Part shown: positions 43,257 to 52,674 of the stretch, piece by piece
How positions within the stretch are numbered: the first letter of the stretch is position 1
Layout of the letters: every line of letters begins with the position of its first letter
Assembly: GCA_023461275.1 (NCBI GenBank)
Contig: JAEYMI010000020.1
Coordinates: 121,018 to 185,017 of the forward strand
Origin: Actinomycetes bacterium
Lineage (GTDB): Bacteria > Actinomycetota > Actinomycetes > Mycobacteriales > Mycobacteriaceae
Direction of reading: 5' to 3'
Length of the DNA stretch: 64,000 nt
Translations under genes and position numbers: made by a program
The notes under the pieces: model-generated
What the model saw: the letters and a program-made list of their open reading frames with translations, nothing else
Databases searched by the model: none
What the model was told of the DNA's origin: nothing

Positions 43257-44418
43257 GAGTCGGGCGCAGCAGCTTGCCGTCGCCGCCGACACCGATCCGG
43301 TCGGGCCACTATGGCGTGCCGCACAGGTGTTTCGCGTGCTGTCCTATCTGTACGCGTTGGGCTTTCAGCTCGCGATCAACGACGACCTGGAACACGGTGA
43401 CGTCGCATGGGTGCTTTTCGGGGTGCTCACGGTGACCACTGCTGCGTCGGCGGTGGCGTACTGGGTGGGCTTCGGCCGTAACAGGTACTGGGTCGGCGCC
43501 GAGGTCGTGGTGGTGTGTGCGCTGATGCTGTCGACCTCATACGTCGCCGACACCTCGTGGGCGCTGGCCAACCAGTCCTGGCCGACGACGCTGTGGGCCA
43601 CCAACGCGGTGATCTCGGCGGCCATCCTCGGCGGCGCGGTGTGGGGTGTGGTCGTCGGGCTGATCGTCAGTGCCACAAGTGTTTACGTCAAGACCGTGAT
43701 CAGCCTGGACTTCGGCCGCAACGCGGCGATCATCATCATCGTCTCGACCGGCATGGCGGTCGGCATGGCCGCGGCGATCGCGCGCCGGGCGTCGGAAACA
43801 CTGCGCCAGGCGGCACATCTTGCCGCCGCCACCGAGGAGCGCGAACGTCTCTCGCGTGAAGTGCACGACGGCGTCCTGCAGGTGCTGGCGCTGGTCTCCA
43901 AGCGGGGTCGTGAAATCGGTGGACCGACAACCGAATTGGCCGATCTGGCCGGAGTTCAGGAACGACGCCTGCGCGCGCTGATCTCCGAAACCGGTTCGGA
44001 TATCGACGTCGAGGCGGGAACGTCGGATCTGGTGGGCATGATCCGCGGCGCGGCCGGCGAGGGGGTCTCGGTCAGCGCGCCCGGGGAGCGTGTACTCCTG
44101 CCCAGCAGGTCTGCATCGGAAATCGTTGCCGCCGTGCGCAATGCGCTGGACAACACGCGTCGGCACGCCGGTGACGGCGCGTCGGCGTTCGTGCTGATCG
44201 AGGACACCGGCGAGGCGGTGGTGGTCAGCGTCCGCGACGACGGTGTCGGCATCGCTGATGGGCGGTTGGCCGAAGCGGAACGTCAAGGACGGATGGGAGT
44301 GTCGAAGTCGATCGTCGGGCGAATCGAGAGTATCGGCGGCACAGCGGCACTCGACTCCGAACCGGATGGGGGCACAGAATGGGAGTTCACGATTCCGACA
44401 GCAGGGGAGGCGCGGTGA
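43246..44418 (+). CDS. MacS-type sensor histidine kinase
   Basis: About 390 residues. Five or six N-terminal membrane helices form the sensor (DUF5931-like). The dimerisation/phosphoacceptor helix contains H207 in SREVHDGVLQVLALVSKRG, and the ATPase domain has the N-box NALDNTRRH and G-box DDGVGIADG. This is the NarL-type (HPK7/HisKA_3) class. The ATG at 43246 overlaps the transporter gene by 11 bases; an ATG at 43207 is also possible. The response regulator gene starts inside its stop codon (GTGA), so the two are coupled. The stimulus is unknown, possibly envelope-related given the membrane sensor. Confidence 0.8.
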   Translation: MATRSRAQQLAVAADTDPVGPLWRAAQVFRVLSYLYALGFQLAINDDLEHGDVAWVLFGVLTVTTAASAVAYWVGFGRNRYWVGAEVVVVCALMLSTSYVADTSWALANQSWPTTLWATNAVISAAILGGAVWGVVVGLIVSATSVYVKTVISLDFGRNAAIIIIVSTGMAVGMAAAIARRASETLRQAAHLAAATEERERLSREVHDGVLQVLALVSKRGREIGGPTTELADLAGVQERRLRALISETGSDIDVEAGTSDLVGMIRGAAGEGVSVSAPGERVLLPSRSASEIVAAVRNALDNTRRHAGDGASAFVLIEDTGEAVVVSVRDDGVGIADGRLAEAERQGRMGVSKSIVGRIESIGGTAALDSEPDGGTEWEFTIPTAGEAR

Positions 44419-45110
44419 CGGCGGAGATCTCGGGGTCTGGGAGTTCGGGGGCCGGGGGACCGGCGGTCCGCGTGATGGTGGTCGACGATCATCCGATGTG
44501 GCGCGACGGTGTGGCCCGTGACCTCGTCGAAGAGGGTTTTGACGTGGTCGCCACCGCCGACGGCGTGGGGGCCGCCGGACGTCGTGCGGCGGCGGTGCGC
44601 CCGGACGTGGTGCTGATGGACATGCAACTGCCCGACGGCTCCGGCGCCGACGCGACCGCTGCGGTGCTGGCCGCCTCGCCGTCGTCGAAGGTTCTGGTGC
44701 TCTCGGCGTCCGACGAACGTGACGACGTCCTCCAAGCGGTCAAGTCCGGAGCCAGTGGCTACTTGGTGAAGAGCTCGTCGCGGGCCGAACTGGTTGCGGC
44801 TGTTCGGTCCACCGCCGACGGCCAAGCCGTGTTCACCCCTGGCCTGGCCGGATTGATCCTGGGGGAGTACCGGCGGATCTCGTCGAATCCGGACCGACCG
44901 GAATCGGCACCGACACTGACCGAACGCGAAACCGAGGTGCTGCGCTATGTGGCAAAAGGTTTGAGCGCCAAACAGATCGCCAAGAAACTATCGCTGAGTC
45001 ACCGCACTGTCGAGAACCACGTGCAGGCGACGCTGCGCAAGCTGCAACTGGGCAACCGGGTGGAGCTGACCCGGTATGCGATCGAGCACGGACTCGATGA
45101 CGTCGACTGA
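44415..45110 (+). CDS. MacR-type NarL/LuxR-family response regulator
   Basis: A 231-residue regulator. The receiver domain (residues about 18-135) shows the acidic pair VVDDHP, phosphoacceptor D about residue 69 in VLMDMQLPDG, and the conserved K in GYLVKSSS. The output domain is a LuxR helix-turn-helix (LTERETEVLRYVAKGLSAKQIAKKLSLSHRTVENHV). The GTG at 44415 overlaps the kinase stop by four bases. It should be phosphorylated by the kinase and bind target promoters. Confidence 0.85.
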   Translation: MTAEISGSGSSGAGGPAVRVMVVDDHPMWRDGVARDLVEEGFDVVATADGVGAAGRRAAAVRPDVVLMDMQLPDGSGADATAAVLAASPSSKVLVLSASDERDDVLQAVKSGASGYLVKSSSRAELVAAVRSTADGQAVFTPGLAGLILGEYRRISSNPDRPESAPTLTERETEVLRYVAKGLSAKQIAKKLSLSHRTVENHVQATLRKLQLGNRVELTRYAIEHGLDDVD

Positions 45111-45156
45111 GCCCCGGCGGAAGCCGAGCGAGCGTTAGGTGAATGCCGCTTGGAAC

Positions 45157-45226
45157 GTTCTTCCGTGTCGAGTTCGATCGTCCGCGTTCTGCAGGTGACG
45201 GAACCTCGAGTTCGACGCGGAAGAAC
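45157..45226. repeat. Intergenic palindromic repeat (copy 1)
   Basis: GTTCTTCCGTGTCGAGTTCG (45157-45176) pairs, with few mismatches, with the segment 45206-45226. It lies in the 221-base gap between the response regulator and the DUF2339 gene. The arm sequence recurs at 63153-63224 and 63839-63880. It could be a REP-like element or a transcription terminator; no other feature is seen in the gap. Confidence 0.6.
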
Positions 45227-45331
45227 CGAGAGAGTGGGATGGCAACACGGCTGATACGGGTGGCTTTGCCTCGACGAACTGAGTAGCTCTACTCATCCGC
45301 GACGGAGTGGTCGGGGGCCATTGTTGACCCC

Positions 45332-47329
45332 ATGACCACACCCACGTATCCCGAACCCGGTGAGGTGATCCTGGAACGGTTGTCCGCCAGGCTCGCCGAG
45401 ATGTCCCGTCAGATGTCGGTGGCCACCACCGAGGTCGCGCAACTGCGTTCGGCTGTCCGGCAGCCGACCCCGCAGCCTGCGCCGATACCAGTGCTTCCTC
45501 CTGTGCCTCAACCGGTGCTTCCACCGACGCCTCCGCGCGCGGTGGCGGCTCCGATGGCGCCTCCGATGGCTCCGCCGCGGCCGTCCTATGCCCCGTCGAT
45601 GGACCCGCGTGCCCAGTCGACGGGTCCGCTTGCCCAGCCGATGAGCATGCCGCCGATGCGGCCGGTCGGCGGGTACCCGCAGTCGGGTCCGCCAGCCCGA
45701 CGGTCGCTGACCGAGCGGGTCGCAGCCGCCTCCGACCGCGGCCTCGTCGGGGTGTTCCTCGCGGTGGCCGGCGTCGGTGTCACGTTGATCGGCATCGTCC
45801 TGCTGCTGGTGCTGGCCGCCCAGGCCGGCATCCTTCGGCCGGAGCTGCGGGTGGCCGCCGGTGCGGTACTGGCCGGCGCGCTGGTGGGCGCCGGGCTGTG
45901 GTGGCGGCGCAAGCCCAACGGTCGGGTGGGTGCGATTGCGTTGGCGGCCACCGGCATTGCGGCGGGCTACCTCGACGTGGCGGCCGCGACACGCATCTAT
46001 CACTGGCTGCCCGCCGTCGCCGGACTCGTCGTCGCCGCGGCAGTCGCCGCCGGTGGGCTCATCCTCACAAGGCGTTGGGACAGTGAGCATCTCGGGCTAC
46101 TGGTGATCGTACCGCTGACCCTGCTCGCGCCGTTCCTCACCGACGGTGTGAATACCACCCTGATCGCATTCATGCTCGTACTCTCGGCGGCCACCCTCTG
46201 GGTGCACCTCGGTCGCGACTGGATCGTGCTCTTCGCGGTCCGTACCGCCGCACCCACGCTGCCGCTGTTCTTCGCTGCGGCGGGCGCGGGACTCGGCACG
46301 ACCCGGCCGGGCAACGAATTCGTGGTGGCGGCCGTGATCAATGCGGTTCTGGCGGTGTCGTCGGCGGTGCTACTGATGCAGCACAGCAGGTTCCACGCTT
46401 GGCTGGCGCTGGTCTCGGTGGCGTCGATGCTGCCGATCGCGTTGTCCGGGGTGGCCCTGGACACCACCACGAGCGCGCTGCTGACCGCCGGTGGGAGCGC
46501 AGCGCTGCTGACTCTGGCCATCGTCGGTAGGTGGTCGGGCGGCGTGCCGCACAGCGCACAGGAGATCTGGCTCGCCACGTCATTGGGCCTCGCGCTGATC
46601 GCCGTCGTCGATGCGTTCGACGCCGCGGTCGCGGTGCCGGTGATCCTCGTCATGGCGCTGATCGCCGTTCTGGCGGCCGACGCCGATGAACAGCTCGGGC
46701 GTGTATGGCGTTGGGCTGCAGCGATTCTCGGTGTCATCGGAGTGCTGTCCATGCTGGCGCAGCTGCGACCGGTCGACCTGGGCCATGCCCGCGACATCAG
46801 CGTCACCGCCGGGATGACCACCCTGATCAGCGCCGCGCTGGCAATCCTGGTGGCCGTCGGGCTGGTGCGCATGTGGCGCCACGACTCGAGCGTCAGGATG
46901 GACTCCGGCATCCGGACCGTCGCCTGGGGACTATCCGGCATCGTAATCGCCTACGCCGTCACCGCTTTCACGGTCACCGCGGCGAGCATGATCGCCGGTG
47001 GCGACTCCGGATTCCTGGCCGGGCACGTCCTGGCGACCGTGTGCTGGATGATCATGGCGGCTGCGGTGATGGTCTACGCCCGCCGGCTCGATGCCTCGGC
47101 ACGTACACCGCTGGTGACCGGCGCGCTCTGCCTCGTCGCGGCGGCGATGGCGAAGCTGTTCCTGTTCGACCTCGCGGCCCTGGACGGAATCTTCCGGGTG
47201 CTGGTGTTCCTGGTGACCGGACTGATCCTGCTGGCGATGGGTGCCTGGTATGCACGCACCCTCGACGCGACGAACGGCGAGTCGGTCAGCGCTCAGAACG
47301 GCTGCGACGCAACAACTCCTGGACGCTGA
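45332..47329 (+). CDS. DUF2339 polytopic membrane protein
   Basis: A 665-residue protein. The first 30 residues form a possible coiled coil (ILERLSARLAEMSRQMSVATTEVAQL), followed by a Pro/Met-rich linker to about 130 and then about 18 membrane helices to the end. The pattern of many short Ala/Val/Leu helices beginning GLVGVFLAVAGVGVTLIGI fits DUF2339, a family of unknown function thought to lie in the envelope. Its 3' end overlaps the convergent mmpL3 gene by 44 bases, so the genes share a terminator region. Its promoter is probably in the gap before 45332. Confidence 0.75.
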   Translation: MTTPTYPEPGEVILERLSARLAEMSRQMSVATTEVAQLRSAVRQPTPQPAPIPVLPPVPQPVLPPTPPRAVAAPMAPPMAPPRPSYAPSMDPRAQSTGPLAQPMSMPPMRPVGGYPQSGPPARRSLTERVAAASDRGLVGVFLAVAGVGVTLIGIVLLLVLAAQAGILRPELRVAAGAVLAGALVGAGLWWRRKPNGRVGAIALAATGIAAGYLDVAAATRIYHWLPAVAGLVVAAAVAAGGLILTRRWDSEHLGLLVIVPLTLLAPFLTDGVNTTLIAFMLVLSAATLWVHLGRDWIVLFAVRTAAPTLPLFFAAAGAGLGTTRPGNEFVVAAVINAVLAVSSAVLLMQHSRFHAWLALVSVASMLPIALSGVALDTTTSALLTAGGSAALLTLAIVGRWSGGVPHSAQEIWLATSLGLALIAVVDAFDAAVAVPVILVMALIAVLAADADEQLGRVWRWAAAILGVIGVLSMLAQLRPVDLGHARDISVTAGMTTLISAALAILVAVGLVRMWRHDSSVRMDSGIRTVAWGLSGIVIAYAVTAFTVTAASMIAGGDSGFLAGHVLATVCWMIMAAAVMVYARRLDASARTPLVTGALCLVAAAMAKLFLFDLAALDGIFRVLVFLVTGLILLAMGAWYARTLDATNGESVSAQNGCDATTPGR

Positions 47330-50300
47330 TCTGCTTGGAGTCGTCGTCGGCTCGTGCGTGCCGGTCGGCACTGCGGGCCGACGATGGTGTCTGAGCCTGA
47401 TTGTTCTGGACCGGATCGTCGATGCCCTCGGAGAGTCCGCGAGACATCGGGGACTCCTCCGGCGGGACCGGTTCACGACGCGGAGCGCGCTGGCCCTCCG
47501 GCGACAACGACGCCGCCAGTGGACGTTTGCCGTTGCCGTCGAGTTCGGGCCGACGCCGCAATGGCGACTCGAAAGCCCCGGAATTCGGCGTCACACCATG
47601 TGGGGTCGACCGAGGTGCGGCCGGACCGGCAGCGGTCGGCCGCGGTGGAGTTGCCCGCGGTGGAGTCGAACCCGGTGGGATTGGCCGCGGCGGGGTCGGG
47701 CGAGGTGTGGACGGCCCGGCGTTGGAAGGTGCGGGCTTGGAAGGTCCAGCATTGGCGGGCGCGGAATTGGACGGGACTCCATTGGACGCAACACCGTTGG
47801 AACGCGCTCCGTTGGACGAACCGGGGTTGGCCGACGCCGTGGGCTGCGTCGGCGGCTGCTCTGCGGGCGGGCGCGATGCGGTCGCGCCGCCGAGGCGGAT
47901 ACCGCCCTCACCGAGGCGCCAAGCGCCGGTGTCGGGGCGTCGGGTGCCGTTGCGATCCCGCGAACCCCGCTTCTTCGACGATCCGGATGACTTCGTGCCG
48001 TCGGCGGTGGACACCGGGCCCGACGGTGGCGCCGACGGACCACTGCGGACCGTGGTAGGACGTGCCGGCTGGCGGGTCTTACCGGTGGGCGACGCCGCCG
48101 GCGCTGTCGGTTGTTGGGCTGGCGGTTGCTGAGCTGCCGGTTGCTGGGGTTCCGATTTCGGCTGAGGCGCGGGCTGCCGCGGGGGTGCGGGCTGCCGCTG
48201 GGGCCCCGACTGGGGTGCGGACGGCTGCCGTGCCGGCTGCCGCTGGGGCCCGGACTGGGGTGCTGACGACTGGGACGCTGACGGCTGCGGTGCCGGTTGT
48301 GGTCGTCGAACCTGTTGTGGGGCAGGACGATTCGCCGGTACCCGGGGCTGCGGATTGCTGTCCGGGGCAGTGCGCGCCGGTGTCTTCTGCGTCGGAGGTG
48401 CGTTTCGTGCCGGGACCGGGCGCGCCGGACCAGGTCGGGCTGATCCGGTGGTGACCGGCTGTCCGGTCGTGGGCACGGACGGAACGGTCATGACGCCGGT
48501 GGGTGCCTCGGCGACCAGGGTGCCCGCCGAACGGACCCGCTTCGTCGACGAGGAGTCGCGCATCTCGTCGGGCTCGTCGTCGAGAACGGTCTCACCCAGC
48601 CCGATCTTCTGCTGCATGACCCGCATCCAGCGTGGCGCCCACCAGCAGTCGTCGCCGAGCAGCTTCATCACCGACGGCACCAGCAACATGCGGATGATGG
48701 TGGCGTCGAGGATGAGGGCGGCGATCATGCCGTAGGCGATGTACTTCATCATCACGATCTCGGACATGCCGAACGCGCCGGTCACGACCACCAGAATCGC
48801 GGCGGCCGCGGTGATGATCCGGCCGGTGTGCGCGGTGCCCACCCGGATCGCCTCGGTGGTACTGGCACCCTTTTGTCGCGCCTCGACCATCCGGGACAAC
48901 AGAAATATCTCGTAGTCGGTGGACAGGCCGAAGATGATCGCGATGATCAGCACCAGGACCGCGGCGAACAGCGGGCCGGGGGTGAAGTTGGCCAGCTCGG
49001 CGCCGTGCCCGTCGACGAAGATCCACGTCAGGATGCCCAGCGTGGCACCCAGGCCCAGCGCCGACATCAACGCCGCCTTGATCGGCAGCACCAACGATCC
49101 GAACGCCAGGAACATCAGGAAACCGGTCACCAGCACCAGCAGGATCGCCATCAGCGGCAGGCGGCTGAGCAGTGCGTCGATGGAATCCTGGGTGAGTGCG
49201 GGCGTGCCGGCCACCCACATCGACAGGCCCTGGGTGTCGATCGCGCGCAGATCGGAGATCGCCGCACCGGCGGTATTGCGATCGACGAGACCGGCCGACA
49301 TCTGGATGATCTGCGGACCGTTCTCGCCGTACTGGCCGCCCTGATCGCTGTTCGGGTTGAACTTCTTGGTGAAGCCGGGGATCTTGTTCGCCTGATCGGC
49401 GATGGCCACCAATTTCTCGGCGTCGGTGTTGGGGTCGTACGCGACGACGAGTTTGATCTCTTCGGTGCGTTCGGTGGGGAAGAACTTGTCGAAGTTCTCC
49501 TGGGCGATCCGGTTCGGGTTGTCCGGCGGCAGGTAGGCCTCGCTGATGCCGCCGAACTTGATGCTGCCGAACGGGATCATCAGCAGCAGCAGGAGCAGCG
49601 TCGTCGGGACCGCGGTGGCAACCGGGTGTTTCATCACCCAGCCGGCCAGGCGCCCCCAGAATCCGTCTTCGATCTCCTGCTTGGTCTTGGTTCGACTCAG
49701 GAACTTGAAGCCGAGCGCGTCGATGCGGGGGCCGAGGATGCTGAGGATGGCCGGCAGCACGGTGATCGACAGCAGTGCGGCCAGCGAGACCGATGCGATC
49801 GCGCCGTAGGCCACCGACTTGAGGAATCCCTGCGGCATGATCAGCAGGCAAGCCAGTGCGGCGACGATGATCGTCGCCGAGAAGACCACGGTTTGACCGG
49901 CGGTCATCACGGTTCTTCGGACCGCGGCCTTCGTCGAATAGCCTTCGGCGAGTTCTTCGCGGAAGCGGCTGACGATGAACAGGCCGTAGTCGATGGCGAT
50001 ACCGAGACCGATCAGCGTGACCACCGACTGGGCGAAGATGTTCAGCTCGGTGATCTGCGCCAGGATCGTCATGATGCCCAGCGACCCGGCGATCGTCAGA
50101 CCGCCGATCAACACCGGCAGACAGGCGGCCACCACACCGCCGAATATGAAGAACAACATGATCGCGACCAGCGGTAACGCGATCACCTCGGCGCGTTGGA
50201 TGTCCTTGTCCATGCCGTCGGCCATGCTGCCGGCGACCGGTTGCAGACCCGCGAGTTCGAAGTCTGTGCCGGGTAGGTCGAATCGTTCGGAGATGTCGTC

Positions 50301-50807
50301 GAAGGACGGTTCGATGGCCTTGTAGTTGTTCAGGACCTCGGTGTCGTTGTCGCCCTTGACGCCGATGCTGATGAACGCGTGCGATTTGTCGGCGGTGAAG
50401 GTGCGTTCGCGGATGATGTTGCGCGCAGCCTGCGCCGCCTGATTGTTGCCGCCGGAGAAGAAGGGGTCGATGATTCCCGGGTTGTCACGGTTGACCTGGT
50501 TGGGGTGTTTCGCGATCAGGTCGTCGATGAAGTTCTCGACCTTCGCGCCGAATTCGGCGTCGTCGACCTTGGTGCCCTCCGGCGGCGTGATGAGCAGGAT
50601 GACGTCGGACTTGTGGTCGCGACCCATCGCCGTGTCGGCGATCTGCGAGCCCTTCACCGACTCCGACGTCGGGTCGAACCAACCGCTCTGCGAGAGGTGT
50701 TTGCCCAGTCCGAGGCCGTAGAGTCCCAGGCCGGCCATCAACGCGATGAGGACGCCGATGACGGCGAAGCGCAAACGGTAGACGAAGGTGCCGATGGCTC
50801 CGAACAC
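47286..50807 (-). CDS. mmpL3: MmpL3 trehalose monomycolate exporter
   Basis: A 1173-residue RND transporter. It has the MmpL3 layout of two periplasmic domains (about residues 40-190 and 420-540) and twelve helices, with the proton-relay pairs D273-Y274 (GIAIDYG) and D631-Y632 (LSTDYE). In mycobacteria this protein flips trehalose monomycolate across the cytoplasmic membrane and is essential. The neighbours NYN-domain gene and trmB are the same as in M. tuberculosis. The C-terminal cytoplasmic tail (from about 745) is some 430 residues of Pro/Gln/Ala/Ser repeats, longer than the mycobacterial tail as I recall. The gene lies downstream of a six-copy 14-base repeat. Confidence 0.92.
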   Translation of the reverse strand: MFGAIGTFVYRLRFAVIGVLIALMAGLGLYGLGLGKHLSQSGWFDPTSESVKGSQIADTAMGRDHKSDVILLITPPEGTKVDDAEFGAKVENFIDDLIAKHPNQVNRDNPGIIDPFFSGGNNQAAQAARNIIRERTFTADKSHAFISIGVKGDNDTEVLNNYKAIEPSFDDISERFDLPGTDFELAGLQPVAGSMADGMDKDIQRAEVIALPLVAIMLFFIFGGVVAACLPVLIGGLTIAGSLGIMTILAQITELNIFAQSVVTLIGLGIAIDYGLFIVSRFREELAEGYSTKAAVRRTVMTAGQTVVFSATIIVAALACLLIMPQGFLKSVAYGAIASVSLAALLSITVLPAILSILGPRIDALGFKFLSRTKTKQEIEDGFWGRLAGWVMKHPVATAVPTTLLLLLLMIPFGSIKFGGISEAYLPPDNPNRIAQENFDKFFPTERTEEIKLVVAYDPNTDAEKLVAIADQANKIPGFTKKFNPNSDQGGQYGENGPQIIQMSAGLVDRNTAGAAISDLRAIDTQGLSMWVAGTPALTQDSIDALLSRLPLMAILLVLVTGFLMFLAFGSLVLPIKAALMSALGLGATLGILTWIFVDGHGAELANFTPGPLFAAVLVLIIAIIFGLSTDYEIFLLSRMVEARQKGASTTEAIRVGTAHTGRIITAAAAILVVVTGAFGMSEIVMMKYIAYGMIAALILDATIIRMLLVPSVMKLLGDDCWWAPRWMRVMQQKIGLGETVLDDEPDEMRDSSSTKRVRSAGTLVAEAPTGVMTVPSVPTTGQPVTTGSARPGPARPVPARNAPPTQKTPARTAPDSNPQPRVPANRPAPQQVRRPQPAPQPSASQSSAPQSGPQRQPARQPSAPQSGPQRQPAPPRQPAPQPKSEPQQPAAQQPPAQQPTAPAASPTGKTRQPARPTTVRSGPSAPPSGPVSTADGTKSSGSSKKRGSRDRNGTRRPDTGAWRLGEGGIRLGGATASRPPAEQPPTQPTASANPGSSNGARSNGVASNGVPSNSAPANAGPSKPAPSNAGPSTPRPTPPRPIPPGSTPPRATPPRPTAAGPAAPRSTPHGVTPNSGAFESPLRRRPELDGNGKRPLAASLSPEGQRAPRREPVPPEESPMSRGLSEGIDDPVQNNQAQTPSSARSADRHARADDDSKQISVQELLRRSRSER

Positions 50808-50897
50808 GCCGGGATTCCTTTCTTTCGCGCGAGATGTTTGTCGTGGGGCAGAGAAGTCGGTCGATTCTTTCAGCTGTATCTGAGTTGGTCCTGAAAA

Positions 50898-50981
50898 GTC
50901 ATCACACCAGAGTCATCACAGCAAGGTCGTCACAGCGAAGTCATCGCGACCAGGTCAACGCAGCAGTGTCACCGCAGCAGG
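50898..50981. repeat. Six imperfect tandem 14-base repeats upstream of mmpL3
   Basis: Six consecutive 14-base units from 50898, all beginning GTC: GTCATCACACCAGA, GTCATCACAGCAAG, GTCGTCACAGCGAA, GTCATCGCGACCAG, GTCAACGCAGCAGT, GTCACCGCAGCAGG. The last unit overlaps the 3' end of the NYN-domain gene. The remaining 90 bases to the mmpL3 start (50808-50897) presumably hold its promoter and ribosome-binding site. Confidence 0.8.
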
Positions 50982-51667
50982 CTGCGCAGTGACCGGAACG
51001 GCGTCAACCAGGCGCCACCGTCGGGCAGCGAGTCCAGGCTGATCCGCGGCAGCGGCTCGCGGAATACTCCGGGGATCTCTTCCAGATCGACGAACTCCAA
51101 CTCTCCCGACGTCAACGCCCAGCTGGCGTGCTCGCGGAACCCGATGACGGTGACCGGGATGCCCTCGCCGGCGATCTCGATCAGCGGATCGCGGAACGCC
51201 TGACCGTCGGCCGAGGCCACCACGAGACCAGCTAGTCCCACAGTCTGCCTGCGAAGTGCGATGTGGTCGAGCATGTCGGGGTCGACGTCGCTGTCCTCGG
51301 ACAGCTTGGGCTTGGCGAGCACCGCGTATCCGACGTTACGCAATGCGTCCACCCAGGGTCGGACAACGTCGGCGCTACCAGGCACGATGTTGGTGAAGAC
51401 GGTCGCCTCGGGTTCGATCGACAGCTCCGGCTGTCCCGAATCCGACGATGTGGCGGGCGACACACCGGCCCGCGACACTTCGGCCGTGCGATCGAGGAAC
51501 CAGCGGCCCAGGGCGTCGAATCGGGGTCGATGCGCGGCGGTGGGGCGCCCGCCGAGGATGCCGCCGAGCCCCATGTCCATGTTGGGGGCGTCCCAGACGA
51601 GCAACATGCGCGGTGAGTTGCTGGCGCCGGCGACGGTCTCGGCGAACGGGGCGAGGTCGTCGGTCAT
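50969..51667 (-). CDS. NYN-domain protein (Rv0207c-like putative RNase)
   Basis: A 232-residue protein with the NYN/PIN-like core: MLLVWDAPNMDMGLG (first acidic strand), a central VVRPWVDALRNVGYAVLAKPK, DPDMLDHIALRR, and GLVVASADGQAFRDPL with its acidic residue. NYN domains are metal-dependent RNases, so it may process RNA, possibly with the neighbouring tRNA methyltransferase. Its start overlaps the trmB stop by four bases. The order trmB - NYN - mmpL3 is conserved in mycolic-acid bacteria. Confidence 0.75.
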   Translation of the reverse strand: MTDDLAPFAETVAGASNSPRMLLVWDAPNMDMGLGGILGGRPTAAHRPRFDALGRWFLDRTAEVSRAGVSPATSSDSGQPELSIEPEATVFTNIVPGSADVVRPWVDALRNVGYAVLAKPKLSEDSDVDPDMLDHIALRRQTVGLAGLVVASADGQAFRDPLIEIAGEGIPVTVIGFREHASWALTSGELEFVDLEEIPGVFREPLPRISLDSLPDGGAWLTPFRSLRSLLR

Positions 51668-52500
51668 GAGTGCGCTCCGCTTGCGTCGTCGGTGTCGGAC
51701 CCGTCGGTGTCGGACCCGTCGGTGTCGGCGTCATCGGTGTCGTCGCGGTCGGTGCCGGTCGCGCGGGGACGGCAGTAGACGAACTCGTTGACGTCTCGTC
51801 CCTCGCGTTCGGCGCGTCCCTCGAACTTCGTGGTCGGACGGGTCAGCGAGATCGGCGCGTCGAACGTCAACGGGATCACGTGCGGCGCGTCGGCGCGTTG
51901 GGTCGCCAGCAACTCGGCGATCCACTCGGCATAACCGGCGTGATCGGTCGCGATGTGCAGCACACCGCCGGGCTTGAGTCGGGTGGTCATGAGCTCGATC
52001 GTTCCCGATTGGATGAATCGGCGCTTGTGATGGCGTGACTTGGGCCACGGATCGGGGAAGAAGATCCGGATGCCGGTCAGGCTCTCCGGCGGCAGCATCT
52101 CGGTCAGGACGACCAGCGCGTCGCCGCGGATCATTCGAATGTTGGACAGCCCGCCGCGGTCGACGAGACCGAGAAGCTGCGCCAGACCGGGCCGGTAGAC
52201 CTCGACGGCCAGCACGTCGACGTCGGGCTCATCGGCGGCCATCGCGGCGGTCGAGATGCCGGTTCCGCTGCCGATCTCGAGGACCCGCGGGGCGTCGCGG
52301 CCGTACAGGGCGGTGAGGTCCAGCGGTTCCAGCGGGCCGCGTTCGGACTCGGGAACCAGCAGGTCACGACCCAACGTCGGCCACAGCTGCTCCCAATTGC
52401 GCTGCTGGCCGGTGGTCAACGAGCCGCGTCGGAACCGAAAGCTCGTCACCCGCGGATAGCGGCCTTCAACAGGGTCAGTCACGGGTCCATCGTCGCGCAT
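51664..52500 (-). CDS. trmB: tRNA (guanine-N7-)-methyltransferase
   Basis: About 278 residues. The SAM-binding loop is LEIGSGTGIST; the family signatures FFPDPWPKSRHHKRR, TDHAGYAEWI and TKFEGRAEREGRDVNEFVY are present. TrmB methylates G46 in the variable loop of tRNAs. The ATG at 52500 is preferred (the frame continues upstream without being a gene); a GTG at 52482 is the alternative. The C-terminus carries a short acidic repeat (DTDGSDTDGSDTDD) encoded by tandem 15-base units. It is divergent from the GTPase-like pair. Confidence 0.88.
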   Translation of the reverse strand: MRDDGPVTDPVEGRYPRVTSFRFRRGSLTTGQQRNWEQLWPTLGRDLLVPESERGPLEPLDLTALYGRDAPRVLEIGSGTGISTAAMAADEPDVDVLAVEVYRPGLAQLLGLVDRGGLSNIRMIRGDALVVLTEMLPPESLTGIRIFFPDPWPKSRHHKRRFIQSGTIELMTTRLKPGGVLHIATDHAGYAEWIAELLATQRADAPHVIPLTFDAPISLTRPTTKFEGRAEREGRDVNEFVYCRPRATGTDRDDTDDADTDGSDTDGSDTDDASGAHS

Positions 52501-52674
52501 CGACCCGCCGGCATCACAGCCCGGGCTGGCCGTTGTGGTCGTCGCGGCCGTCGTCGTCACCGGCGGCGTGGCCTGGTGGGGCTGCGACCCGGCACACTGA
52601 TACGGGTTACATTCGCTGCACCGAGTCGTCGATTTGTACGGGTACGTCAACTGCCGAGAGCCGTGGGGGTGGGC

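Noticed and set aside
45111..45331. Possible small gene between the response regulator and the DUF2339 gene
   Set aside because: Open frames here are produced by the palindromic repeat and recur wherever the repeat occurs; no ribosome-binding site or conserved product.
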